Positions 43,916-52,214 of a DNA stretch of 64,000 nt are shown piece after piece (position 1 is the first letter of the stretch; the number at the start of each line of letters is the position of its first letter). The notes beneath the pieces were generated by a model. The model searched no databases and was not told the origin of the DNA. It worked only from the letters and a program-made list of their open reading frames with translations. This DNA is from Pseudomonadota bacterium (lineage in GTDB: Bacteria > Pseudomonadota > Gammaproteobacteria > Steroidobacterales > Steroidobacteraceae). A program made the translations under genes and the position numbers. The stretch is from NCBI GenBank assembly GCA_023423065.1, contig JAFAGC010000057.1, forward strand, positions 43,798 to 107,797, read 5' to 3'.

Positions 43916-45087
43916 CCCGCGATGCGGTGATCGTCTCCACCGCGCGCACGCCCATCGGCCGCGCCTATCGCGGGGCCTTCAACGACACCCCGGCGCCCAC
44001 GCTCGCGGCCCACGCGCTGACCGCCGCGATCCGGCGCGCGGGCGTCGCGCCCGGCGAAGTCGAGGACTGCCTGCTCGGCTGCTCGCTGCCCCAGGGCACG
44101 CAACACACGATCGGCCGCATGGCTGCGCTGCGCGCCGGATTCCCCGTGAGCGTGCCCGGCATGACGATCGAGCGGCAGTGTTCCTCGGGGCTCATGACCA
44201 TCGCGACGGCGGCCAAGCAGGTCATCGTCGATCGCATGGACATCGTCGTCGCGGGCGGCGTCGAATCCATCTCGCTCGCGCAGACGGATGCATTGCGCGT
44301 CGAGCCCGATCCCATGTTGCTGGCCTGCGAACCCGCCGTCACGATGCCGATGATCGGCACCGCCGAAGTGGTCGCGCGGCGCTACGACGTTTCGCGCGAG
44401 CGTTGCGATGAATATGCGTTGAGTTCGCAGCGGCGCACGGCGGCCGCGCAGGCCGCGAACAGGTTCGCCGACGAGCTGGTTCCCTGCACCGCGACGATGA
44501 AGGTCATCGACAAGGCGAGCGGCGAGGCCGGTTTCCGCGAGGTGACGCTCGAACGCGATGAAGGGGCGCGCCCCGACACCACGCTCGCGGGTCTCGCGGC
44601 GCTCAAGACCGTGCAGGCCGGTGGCATCGTCACCGCCGGCAATGCGAGTCAGCTATCCGACGGCGCGTCGGCCTGTGTCGTCATGGAAGCACGCGTCGCG
44701 GAGCGGCGCGGGCTCGCGCCGCTCGGTCGTTACGTGGGGCTCGCGGTGACCGGCACGCATCCCGACGAGATGGGCATCGGCCCCGTGTTCGCGGTGCCGC
44801 GTCTGCTCGAGCGCTTCGGTCTCGAGATGGACGACGTCGGCCTGTGGGAGCTGAACGAGGCCTTCGCCGTGCAGGTGATCTACTGCCGCGACCGGCTCGG
44901 GATCCCCGACGAACTGCTGAACGTCGACGGCGGCGCGATCTCGATCGGCCATCCCTACGGCATGTCCGGCGCGCGCATGGTCGGTCACGCGTTGATCGAG
45001 GGCAAACGCCGCCGCGCGCGGTACGTCGTCGTCACGATGTGCGTCGGCGGCGGCATGGGCGCGGCGGGATTGTTCGAAGTCCTCTGA
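43912..45087 (+). CDS. Acetyl-CoA acyltransferase (thiolase)
   Basis: A 391-residue thiolase with nucleophile Cys90 (MTIERQCSSGLMT), NEAFAVQ, the catalytic His in ISIGHPYGMSGARM and the second Cys in TMCVGGGMGAAG. It cleaves 3-ketoacyl-CoA to acetyl-CoA and a shortened acyl-CoA. GTG 43912 overlaps the SDR stop (GTGA). It is the last gene of the receptor 3 catabolic unit, followed by a convergent DUF2798 gene. Confidence 0.92.
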   Translation: MTRDAVIVSTARTPIGRAYRGAFNDTPAPTLAAHALTAAIRRAGVAPGEVEDCLLGCSLPQGTQHTIGRMAALRAGFPVSVPGMTIERQCSSGLMTIATAAKQVIVDRMDIVVAGGVESISLAQTDALRVEPDPMLLACEPAVTMPMIGTAEVVARRYDVSRERCDEYALSSQRRTAAAQAANRFADELVPCTATMKVIDKASGEAGFREVTLERDEGARPDTTLAGLAALKTVQAGGIVTAGNASQLSDGASACVVMEARVAERRGLAPLGRYVGLAVTGTHPDEMGIGPVFAVPRLLERFGLEMDDVGLWELNEAFAVQVIYCRDRLGIPDELLNVDGGAISIGHPYGMSGARMVGHALIEGKRRRARYVVVTMCVGGGMGAAGLFEVL

Positions 45088-45096
45088 GGCCGCCGC

Positions 45097-45321
45097 TCAG
45101 GCGGTGATCTGTCCAACGACCCGGCGCACCCAGGGCGCGATCAACGTCACGGTCGGAAACGCGATCGGCCAGGTCAGCGCGCAGCTCTTGAGCCACTGCG
45201 CGAGGAAACCCGCGTGCAGTCCCTGGCTGAACGTCAGCACGAAGGCGGACACGATGCCGGTCATGATGGCCGAGAGCAGGGCGCCGAACACGATCGGCGC
45301 GAAACGGGCGGATATACGCAT
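45097..45321 (-). CDS. DUF2798 small membrane protein
   Basis: A 74-residue, two-helix protein (PIVFGALLSAIMTGIVSAFVL and a second helix around LTWPIAFPTVTLIAPWVRR), matching DUF2798. GGAGAA lies before the ATG. It is 14 bp after the DUF2938 gene; this pair with a divergent MerR regulator is a recurring arrangement. The role is unknown, probably an envelope stress function. Confidence 0.8.
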   Translation of the reverse strand: MRISARFAPIVFGALLSAIMTGIVSAFVLTFSQGLHAGFLAQWLKSCALTWPIAFPTVTLIAPWVRRVVGQITA

Positions 45322-45335
45322 GTGATTCTCCTGGT

Positions 45336-45827
45336 TCAGATGTTGCGGATGAGTTGGATGACTCCGGCCGCGGCGATGAGGCCGAGGCCGAAGATCGCGT
45401 GGGTGACGATGCTCTGCCGACGGGCCGCCCTCGGATCCGGCGTGCGACTCGCGGCGATGCCGGCGCCCATCGACGGCTGCATCACAAGGAATGGCGCGGC
45501 CACCGTCGCGATGCCGAGCGCGAGCGCGGGAAGCAGCGTGGGCCGCTCGAACCACGACGCCCCCGCGACCGCGGGCAGGAGCGCCGCGAAGGCGACGCCG
45601 ATGAGGTAGTGGGCCGTCCAGCCGATGGCGAGTTCGCCGCGGCGCGGCTCCGCCTTCGCGATCGACGCGTGGCGGAAGCGGCCCTGCGGCATGTGGGCGA
45701 TCCAGCGGCCGACGAGCCCGTAGTTCGGCATCGCGGTGCCGAATACCTTCTTGCGCACGACCGTCCAGAGATCCATCAGCGCCGTCGCGCCGATGCCCGT
45801 GAGAATGATGTTGATCTGGGTTTCCAT
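45336..45827 (-). CDS. DUF2938 membrane protein
   Basis: A 163-residue protein with four helices: ILTGIGATALMDLWTVVRKKVFG, GWTAHYLIGVAFAALLPAVAG, LALGIATVAAPFLVMQPSMG and THAIFGLGLIAAAGVIQLI. The first two blocks are DUF2938 signatures. Function is unknown. It is divergent from a MerR gene, and a SoxR-like box lies in the 42-bp gap, so it is likely induced by that regulator. Confidence 0.85.
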   Translation of the reverse strand: METQINIILTGIGATALMDLWTVVRKKVFGTAMPNYGLVGRWIAHMPQGRFRHASIAKAEPRRGELAIGWTAHYLIGVAFAALLPAVAGASWFERPTLLPALALGIATVAAPFLVMQPSMGAGIAASRTPDPRAARRQSIVTHAIFGLGLIAAAGVIQLIRNI

Positions 45828-45843
45828 GGCAGGCAGAGTGCCA

Positions 45844-45861
45844 CTTCAAGTCAACTTGAGG
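45844..45861. promoter_or_regulatory. SoxR-like/MerR operator
   Basis: CTTCAAGTCAACTTGAGG matches the E. coli SoxR box CCTCAAGTTAACTTGAGG at 16 of 18 positions and is itself a near palindrome. It fills the gap between the DUF2938 and MerR starts, as expected for a MerR-family operator. Confidence 0.7.
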
Positions 45862-45869
45862 TCAAGGGG

Positions 45870-46286
45870 ATGCGTGATCTGGACATAAACGAAGTGGCGA
45901 AACTCTCCGGCCTGCCGGCCTCGGCGCTGCGCTACTACGAAGAGAAGGGCCTGGTGAAATCCGTGGGGCGGCGCGGCCTGCGGCGGCTCTTCGATCCCGG
46001 TGTCGTCGACCGGCTCGCCTTGATTTCGCTGGGGCGGCTGGCCGGATTCTCGCTCGAGGAGATCGCGCGCATGTTCGCGCCCGACGGCCGCCCGCGCATC
46101 GACCGGCAGGTGCTGTCGAGAAAGGCGGATGAACTCGACGGCACGATCCGCAAGCTCACCGCGATGAGAGATGGCCTGCGGCACGCCGTCGCGTGCAAGG
46201 CGCCGAGCCACATGGAATGCCCGACCTTCCGGAAACTGCTCGGGATCGCGGCGGGCAGGCGCGTCGCGGGCCGCACCCGTCCCTGA
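45870..46286 (+). CDS. MerR family transcriptional regulator
   Basis: A 138-residue MerR protein: helix-turn-helix INEVAKLSGLPASALRYYEEKGLV, the second helix pair RRLFDPGVVDRLALISLGRLAGFSLEEI and a dimer helix. The end has CKAPSHMECPTF with two Cys only, so the SoxR-type four-Cys iron-sulphur cluster is absent. It must respond to something other than [2Fe-2S] oxidation despite its SoxR-like box. It is divergent from the DUF2938-DUF2798 pair, its likely target. Confidence 0.88.
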   Translation: MRDLDINEVAKLSGLPASALRYYEEKGLVKSVGRRGLRRLFDPGVVDRLALISLGRLAGFSLEEIARMFAPDGRPRIDRQVLSRKADELDGTIRKLTAMRDGLRHAVACKAPSHMECPTFRKLLGIAAGRRVAGRTRP

Positions 46287-46515
46287 TCGCCTAACTACGC
46301 GCGATTGCGGGGCGGGCGGAGCCGGCTAGTCCATCGCACCCGCAGCATTCAAGTCTTGTCGCGAACTCGCGGGCTCGTCCGACACCGCGTCGAATTCCTA
46401 TTAGGGCCGATCGCGCGATCCGATCGCGCGGGGGAGCAGGAAACGGTGCCGGCTGACATCCGCGTCCCCACGAAAACGAGATGGTTCGACCTCGGCCAAC
46501 ACGGAGGAACACGCC
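46287..46515. other. Intergenic region with GATCGCGC repeats
   Basis: No gene is seen. Around 46405-46430 the run holds a 12-bp palindrome GATCGCGCGATC followed by a second GATCGCGCG. The ribosome-binding site GGAGGA of the hydrolase gene lies at the end. Confidence 0.5.
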
Positions 46516-47343
46516 ATGAGTTTCGTGAAGACCCAGGATGGAACGGAGATCTTCTACAAGGATTGGGGAAGCGGCCCGCCGCTCGTCTTCCATCACGGGT
46601 GGCCGCTCAGCGGCGACGACTGGGATGCGCAGTTCATGTTCTTCCTGTCGAAGGGCTTCCGCGTCATCGCGCACGATCGGCGCGGGCACGGCCGCTCGTC
46701 GCAGACCTCGGGCGGACACGACATGGACACCTACGCCGCGGACGTCGCGGCGCTCGCCGCCCACCTCGACCTCAAGGGCGCCGTTCACATCGGGCACTCG
46801 ACGGGCGGCGGCGAAGTCACGCGTTACGTCGCGAAACACGGTGGCGGCGGGCGTGTGGCGAAGGCCATTCTCATCGGCGCGGTTCCGCCGGTCATGCTGA
46901 AGAGCGACAAGAACCCGGGCGGAACGCCCATCGAGGCGTTCGACGGCTATCGCGCGGCCCTGGCCGCGAACCGCGCGCAGCTCTATCGCGAGATCGCGGC
47001 GGGACCGTTCTACGGCTTCAACCGTCCGGGCGCGAAGGTCTCGGAGGGCGTCATCGACAACTGGTGGCGCCAGGGGATGATGGGCGCCCTCAACGCGCAC
47101 TACGAGTGCATCAAGGCGTTCTCGGAAACGGATTTCACGGAGGATCTCAAGAAGATAGACGTTCCCGTGCTCGTCATGCACGGCGAGGACGACCAGATCG
47201 TGCCCATCGACGATTCGGCGCGGCTGTCCATCAAGCTGCTCAGGAAAGGCACGCTCAAGATCTATCCCGGGTACTGCCACGGCCTGTGCACGATCTACCC
47301 CGAAGTGGTCAACCCGGAGCTGCTGGCATACATCCGCTCCTGA
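46516..47343 (+). CDS. Alpha/beta hydrolase (non-heme chloroperoxidase/arylesterase-like)
   Basis: A 275-residue alpha/beta hydrolase. FHHGWPLSGDDW (oxyanion region), HDRRGHGRSSQ, nucleophile Ser in IGHSTGGGEVTRYV, Asp in HGEDDQIVP and His in YPGYCHGLCTIYP form the pattern of cofactor-free chloroperoxidases, which also act as esterases and perhydrolases. No signal peptide. GGAGGA sits eight bases before the ATG. Monocistronic by context. Confidence 0.88.
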   Translation: MSFVKTQDGTEIFYKDWGSGPPLVFHHGWPLSGDDWDAQFMFFLSKGFRVIAHDRRGHGRSSQTSGGHDMDTYAADVAALAAHLDLKGAVHIGHSTGGGEVTRYVAKHGGGGRVAKAILIGAVPPVMLKSDKNPGGTPIEAFDGYRAALAANRAQLYREIAAGPFYGFNRPGAKVSEGVIDNWWRQGMMGALNAHYECIKAFSETDFTEDLKKIDVPVLVMHGEDDQIVPIDDSARLSIKLLRKGTLKIYPGYCHGLCTIYPEVVNPELLAYIRS

Positions 47344-47362
47344 GCAAGCAGGATTCGTTGTA

Positions 47363-47390
47363 GGCGATTCAATTTTCGTGAATCGTCGCC
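47363..47390. terminator. Hairpin after the alpha/beta hydrolase gene
   Basis: CGATTCA pairs with TGAATCG across a 7-nt loop, with outer GG/CC extension after one bulged base. It lies 20 bases after the stop of the hydrolase gene. There is no T-tract, so termination is only likely. Confidence 0.45.
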
Positions 47391-47438
47391 TGGCTAGCTA
47401 GTGATATCCTCCCGGGACAACCAGGGAGATGACACTCG

Positions 47439-48089
47439 ATGTACGAATTGCACGCTTTCTCGCAGTCGGGCAATTGCTACAAGGTGGCCGTGCTGCTGCA
47501 GGCGCTGAACCAGCCGTGGAAGGCGGTGCACATGCCGTTCTCGGATTTCGTGGCCGGCGTGCCGCGTTCGGATGCGTTCCGCCAGGAGCAGAACGAAATG
47601 GGCGAGGTGCCGATCCTCGACTTCGACGGCCGTCGACTGACGCAGTCCGGCGTCATCATGACGTACCTCGCGCGGAAACACGGCGCGTATGGCGGCAGGA
47701 ACGAAGACGAACAGCTCGAGGTCCTGCGCTGGATCCTGTTCGACAACCACAAGTTCACGAGTTACATGGCGACGCTGCGATTCCTGAAGTCGTTTTCGCC
47801 CAGTGAGCCGGATCCCGCGGTCATGAAGTTCCTGCGCGGCCGCGTCGACAATGCGTACGGCATCGTCGAGCGCCATCTCGGGAGCCGGGACTACCTGGTC
47901 GGCGACCAGCCGACCATCGCGGACATGTCGCTGTGCGGTTACCTCTATTTCCCGCCCGAGGAAAGCGGCTACGACATCGTCAAACAGTATCCCGCGATGG
48001 CGCGCTGGCTGGAGCGGCTGAAACAGCTTCCCGGCTGGAAGCCGCCGTACGAACTACTGCCCGGAGAACGCGTCGCACCGCGGTGGTAG
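47439..48089 (+). CDS. Glutathione S-transferase
   Basis: A 216-residue GST: thioredoxin-fold N-domain (MYELHAFSQSGNCYKVAVLLQAL, MGEVPILDFDGRRLTQSGVIMTYLA) and helical C-domain (DYLVGDQPTIADMSLCGYL). VPIL and QS are the glutathione-binding positions. It is cytoplasmic and conjugates or reduces electrophiles. It is convergent with the SnoaL-like gene. The substrate is unknown. Confidence 0.9.
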   Translation: MYELHAFSQSGNCYKVAVLLQALNQPWKAVHMPFSDFVAGVPRSDAFRQEQNEMGEVPILDFDGRRLTQSGVIMTYLARKHGAYGGRNEDEQLEVLRWILFDNHKFTSYMATLRFLKSFSPSEPDPAVMKFLRGRVDNAYGIVERHLGSRDYLVGDQPTIADMSLCGYLYFPPEESGYDIVKQYPAMARWLERLKQLPGWKPPYELLPGERVAPRW

Positions 48090-48092
48090 CGG

Positions 48093-48494
48093 TCAGTTCG
48101 AAACGCGCTCGGGGCCCGCGGGAGACTCGGTGTGCATCACGCACTTCCAGCCGCCGCGGTCCCTGACCCACACCGACGAGTCGTTCATCTCCTGCACGGC
48201 GCCGTTTTCGCCGCCGCGCTGTGACACCTTCTGCCTGGCGTGATAGGTGACCACCGCGGTCGAGTCGTTGGGGAACACGACGCGCATTTCGCTGAGCTGG
48301 AAATCGTCGAGGACCATCGGCCCTTTTTCGACCATCTTCCGGTAGCCCTCGTGGTCGAACTGCATCGTGCCGTGTGAACTGACCATGAGCGCGGGTTCGG
48401 TGAGCATTGCGACCGCGGCGTCGGCGTCGTGATTCACGATCGATTGCCAGAACTTCTTCTCGAGCTCGATGATCGCGTCGCGGGGTTGGGGCAT
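48093..48494 (-). CDS. SnoaL/DUF4440-like protein
   Basis: A 133-residue protein of the NTF2-like fold: AIIELEKKFWQSIVNHDADAAVAML at the start and STAVVTYHARQKV with DSSVWVRDRGGWKCVMHTES at the end. Such proteins are small ligand-binding or isomerase-like folds of mostly unknown role. No signal peptide; monocistronic. Confidence 0.8.
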   Translation of the reverse strand: MPQPRDAIIELEKKFWQSIVNHDADAAVAMLTEPALMVSSHGTMQFDHEGYRKMVEKGPMVLDDFQLSEMRVVFPNDSTAVVTYHARQKVSQRGGENGAVQEMNDSSVWVRDRGGWKCVMHTESPAGPERVSN

Positions 48495-48683
48495 GGCGTC
48501 TTTCCTCCGTTCCTGGAACCGCCATCCTGCTCGCCTGCGCGTCGGGAGCGATCAGACGATCCACGCACGGCCTGAAAGCAGGGTCCGACAGGAACCTTGA
48601 GCGGGCCGGGCCGGTCGACACTCGCACGCACCGTCGCCGGCGGATGCGAATAAGTTCAATGATCGCCACCGCGAGGTATCCGC

Positions 48684-49205
48684 ATGCATCGGAAATTCCT
48701 GTTGTCGTTGTTGGCCACGGCCGCGACCGCCGCGGCGGCCACGGAAGCGCCCAATCCGCTCATCGACTACGCGGGATTCAAGGACCAGGTCGCACGGGTA
48801 GGCGAGCTCCGAGAGAGCCGGCGCATTCCGCAGGAGGATTTCATCGCCATGGCGCGCGATCCGCACACGGTGATCCTCGATGCGCGCAGCGAAGCCAAGT
48901 ACAAACTACTGCACGTCAAGGGCGCGCGGCACCTGAGCCTGCCGGACATCACCGAAGAGGAACTGGCGCGGGTCATTCCGTCGAAGTCCACCCGGATCCT
49001 CATCTACTGCAACAACAATTTCCTCAACGAGCCCGAAGCCTTCCCTTCGAAGGCGATCCGCGCCTCGCTCAACCTCTACACGATGAACGTGCTGCATTCG
49101 TACGGATACACGAATGTGTACGAGCTGGGTCCGCTGATCGACATCGCCGACACCAGGATCGAGTTCGAGGGCAGCAAGGTCACGCGATCCAGCCAGACGA
49201 ACTGA
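48684..49205 (+). CDS. Exported rhodanese-like protein
   Basis: A 173-residue exported protein (signal LLATAATAAAA) with a rhodanese fold: HTVILDARSEAKYKLLHVKGARHLSL and the loop RILIYCNNNFLNEP that holds the Cys. This active loop is longer and lacks the CxxGxR shape of sulphurtransferases, so the activity may differ. GAGG precedes the ATG. Neighbours do not suggest a partner. Confidence 0.78.
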   Translation: MHRKFLLSLLATAATAAAATEAPNPLIDYAGFKDQVARVGELRESRRIPQEDFIAMARDPHTVILDARSEAKYKLLHVKGARHLSLPDITEEELARVIPSKSTRILIYCNNNFLNEPEAFPSKAIRASLNLYTMNVLHSYGYTNVYELGPLIDIADTRIEFEGSKVTRSSQTN

Positions 49206-49219
49206 ACGGCGGATGCCCT

Positions 49220-49963
49220 TCAGAGGCTGCCGAGCCGCACTTTCCTGCGCCAGCTGAACATCTCGATGAAATCCCCGAACACCCGCTCGCTCAGGTGCAA
49301 TGCGTGCGGAGCATGGCCGTGCGTGTCGCGCAGGATGTGGTCGAGGTGGTGCTCGGGTCCGGCCGCCTCGGCCTCGGCGCGGTACTCGGGCACGTGCAGC
49401 CAGCGCTGGATGAGGTGCTGATCCGCCTCGAGGTGGAACTGCAGGCCGTACGCGCGTTCGCCGAAGCGGAACGCCTGGTTGGGGCAGGTCGGCGTGCTCG
49501 CGAGATGCACGGCGCCGGGCGGCAGGTCGAAGGTGTACGCATGCCACTGGAATACGTGCTGGCTGCCGTCGAAGTGCCGGCACAACCGGTCCGACTGCGC
49601 GGCAGCCGTCGGGTGCAGCCGGTACCAGCCGATCTCGCGCACGTTGTTGGGCCGCACGTTCGCGCCGAGCGCCGCGGCCAGCAGCTGTGCGCCGAGACAG
49701 ATCCCGAGGATCGGAATGTCGAGCCGCAGCGCTTCCCGGATCGCCGCGATCTCGGTGGTCAGATGCGGGTACTGGTCGGCCTGGTCCACGTTCATGGGCC
49801 CGCCCAACACGACCAGTCCGTTGTAACGGCTCACGTCCGGCTGCTGCGACGGATCGCGCGCGAAGTTGATGTAGCGAACCCGGAATCCCGATTTTCTGAG
49901 CATCGGATCCAGCAGGCCGAGCGGTTCGCGGGGCGAGTGCTGGAAGACGAGGAGTTTGCGCAT
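49220..49963 (-). CDS. Class I glutamine amidotransferase-like protein
   Basis: A 247-residue protein with the class I GATase triad: Cys89 in ILGICLGAQLLA, His in YGLQFHLEAD and a following Glu. It resembles stand-alone GMP-synthase-like amidotransferases that cut gamma-glutamyl amides (PuuD- and YfeJ-like). It is divergent from TonB receptor 4, and the Fur-like palindrome lies about 40 bp upstream of its start, so it may share iron control. Confidence 0.85.
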   Translation of the reverse strand: MRKLLVFQHSPREPLGLLDPMLRKSGFRVRYINFARDPSQQPDVSRYNGLVVLGGPMNVDQADQYPHLTTEIAAIREALRLDIPILGICLGAQLLAAALGANVRPNNVREIGWYRLHPTAAAQSDRLCRHFDGSQHVFQWHAYTFDLPPGAVHLASTPTCPNQAFRFGERAYGLQFHLEADQHLIQRWLHVPEYRAEAEAAGPEHHLDHILRDTHGHAPHALHLSERVFGDFIEMFSWRRKVRLGSL

Positions 49964-50000
49964 GCAGGGCGCCCAACATAGCAGAGAGCGGATGCTTCCA

Positions 50001-50019
50001 AATGCGAATGATTCGCATT
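50001..50019. promoter_or_regulatory. Fur-box-like palindrome
   Basis: AATGCGAATGATTCGCATT is a perfect 19-bp palindrome around a central G and follows the Fur-box layout of NAT-rich inverted repeats. It lies between TonB receptor 4 and the divergent amidotransferase gene, 123 bp before the receptor ATG. Confidence 0.7.
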
Positions 50020-50141
50020 AGACTCCACGCCGTTTCCTGTTAGCCGCCTCGGCGCGGTTTTCGCGCCCGAGGCAGCCACCATTTCCATGACTGCGACCGC
50101 GTTCTTGCGCGGACGGCGTCCTTTTGCCTGGAGAAAATGAG

Positions 50142-52214
50142 ATGAATCGGCTGCTGATTTCCTCGACCGTCGCCGCTTTGTGCGCTGCTTTCCCCGTTGT
50201 CGCCGAGGAAGCGGTTGAATCTGGCGGCGAAGTAACCGAGGAGCTGACGGTCTGGGGCACGCGCGTGCGTTCCTCTTCCGTCTACCTGGGCGACCGTGAC
50301 ATGTCGCTTCGCCAGGCGGACCACATCAGCGATCTGCTGCGCCCGGTGCCGGGTGTGGATGTGGGCGGCGCGCATTCGCTCAATCAACGCATCACGATCC
50401 GCAACCTCGACGACAAGGATCTGCGAGTCAGCATCGATGGCGCGAATCAGAACACCTACATGTTCCACCACATGGGAAATCTGCAGATCCACGCGGACAT
50501 CCTGAAGTCGGTCGTCATCGACGTCGGGCGGAACTCCGTGCTCACCGGCGGGCTCGGTGGCGCGGTCCGCTTCGAAACCCGCTCGGCGCGCGACCTGCTG
50601 GGCGAAGGTCGGAAGTTCGGCGCGCGTGGGCAGGTTTCTCACTCCGACAATGCGTCGGATACCTGGTCGCTCACTGCGTACGGCGAGTTGGGCGATTCGT
50701 TCGACTTCATCGCTTACTACAACGACGTTTCGCGCGACGACTACGAAGTCGGCGGCGGCAGGATTCTCGACTACTCGGACAGCGTGATCCCGGGTACCGA
50801 CGGCAAGGTGCGCGGGCTCGCGGGCGACACGCACGACGCGCTCGTGAAGCTGGGTTGGGACGTGGCGCCGGGCCACCGCCTGAAGCTCGGATTCGAAGCC
50901 TATGAGGACAAAGGCAAATACTCGCAGAGGCCCGACATGGGACTCGCCACCGGGCTCGCGATCGCGAATGGCCTCGGCATTCCGTTGCTGTGGCCCACGA
51001 AGTTCACGCGCGACACGCTGACGCTCAACTACGACCTCGAGGCGGGCGAAGACCTGAGCGTGAAGGCGAGCGCGTTCCACAACGGTTCGACGTTCTGGCG
51101 CGACGAGCGCGGATACATCGACCTGTGGCCCGAGGATGCGGTGATTCGCGAAGGCGACGCGGACAACATTGGCTTCAACGTGCTCGCGCGGTACGCGCTC
51201 GGCTCGCACACGCTGACGTACGGCGTGGACTTCGTCGACTACGAAACGGCCTACATCGTCGACGACGAGCAGCTGGCGGGAGAACGGGCGAAGAACTTCG
51301 CGGCGTTCTTGCAGAACGACATCGAGTTCGGCGCGCGCTTCACGCTCACGCCGGGCCTGCGATACGAGCGATTCGACCTAGACGCCAACTTCGCCAACGA
51401 CGTGTACGACGACGTGACCGGCGCGCTGGCGCTGCGTTTCGATGCGACGAACAATCTGGCGCTGCGGCTCTCGGGCACGCAGATCTTCAAGGCGCCGGAG
51501 TTGTCCGAGGTGTTCATCGGCGCGGGCCTGTACGACGACCCTAACCCGGGAATCGAGGCGGAGACCGGCTACAACGCGGAATTCGCCGTCAATCACCGGG
51601 CGCGGATCGGCGCATCGGGGAATCTATCTACCGGCGTCACGCTCTTCCAGACCGCGATCGAAGACTACATCTACGACTACGCCGAAGCGGCGGACTTTTA
51701 CGGCAAGGACAACGTCGGCGACATGCGCATCCGGGGATTCGAGGCCTTCGTCGGCTTCGGCGCCGGCGGGTTCGAATCGCTGGTGACGTATTCGCGTTCG
51801 CGCAGCGAGCTCGCTGCGTTCGCCGAGTTCGCAGACCTCGAGAACGCGCGCATCGACCGCGAGCAGGGCGACACCATCAGTGTCGAGCTCGACTACGAGT
51901 GGCCGGCGCAGGGACTCGCGTTGCACTGGGATTCCCTGTTCGTCGATTCGATGCCGCCCGGCGTCGATCTCGACGGACCGACGCTGGACAACTCCAAGGA
52001 CGGCTTCGACGTGCACAACCTGTCCGCGAGCTGGACGCCGAACGCGGTGCGCGGACTCACGCTGATCGTCGGCATCGACAACGTGTTCGACGAGTTTTAT
52101 GCATCGCAATCCTCGCGCACGGGGCTGTCGCGGCATCCGCGCTTCGGACAGCTCTATCTGCAGGATTACGAACCTGGCCGCAATGCGAAGGCGACCGTGA
52201 CATGGCAGTACTGA
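50142..52214 (+). CDS. TonB-dependent receptor 4, probably iron/metal regulated
   Basis: A 690-residue receptor. ATG 50142 gives a clean signal peptide (MNRLLISSTVAALCAAFPVVA). Then TEELTVWGTRV as TonB box, a plug with QRITIRNLDDKDLRVSIDG and GGLGGAVRFETRSARDLL, and a barrel ending AKATVTWQY. Plug GGAVRFET wording recalls haem and metal receptors. A Fur-like box upstream and a DUF4198 gene coupled by TGATG downstream both fit import of a metal complex. Which one is not visible. Confidence 0.9.
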   Translation: MNRLLISSTVAALCAAFPVVAEEAVESGGEVTEELTVWGTRVRSSSVYLGDRDMSLRQADHISDLLRPVPGVDVGGAHSLNQRITIRNLDDKDLRVSIDGANQNTYMFHHMGNLQIHADILKSVVIDVGRNSVLTGGLGGAVRFETRSARDLLGEGRKFGARGQVSHSDNASDTWSLTAYGELGDSFDFIAYYNDVSRDDYEVGGGRILDYSDSVIPGTDGKVRGLAGDTHDALVKLGWDVAPGHRLKLGFEAYEDKGKYSQRPDMGLATGLAIANGLGIPLLWPTKFTRDTLTLNYDLEAGEDLSVKASAFHNGSTFWRDERGYIDLWPEDAVIREGDADNIGFNVLARYALGSHTLTYGVDFVDYETAYIVDDEQLAGERAKNFAAFLQNDIEFGARFTLTPGLRYERFDLDANFANDVYDDVTGALALRFDATNNLALRLSGTQIFKAPELSEVFIGAGLYDDPNPGIEAETGYNAEFAVNHRARIGASGNLSTGVTLFQTAIEDYIYDYAEAADFYGKDNVGDMRIRGFEAFVGFGAGGFESLVTYSRSRSELAAFAEFADLENARIDREQGDTISVELDYEWPAQGLALHWDSLFVDSMPPGVDLDGPTLDNSKDGFDVHNLSASWTPNAVRGLTLIVGIDNVFDEFYASQSSRTGLSRHPRFGQLYLQDYEPGRNAKATVTWQY

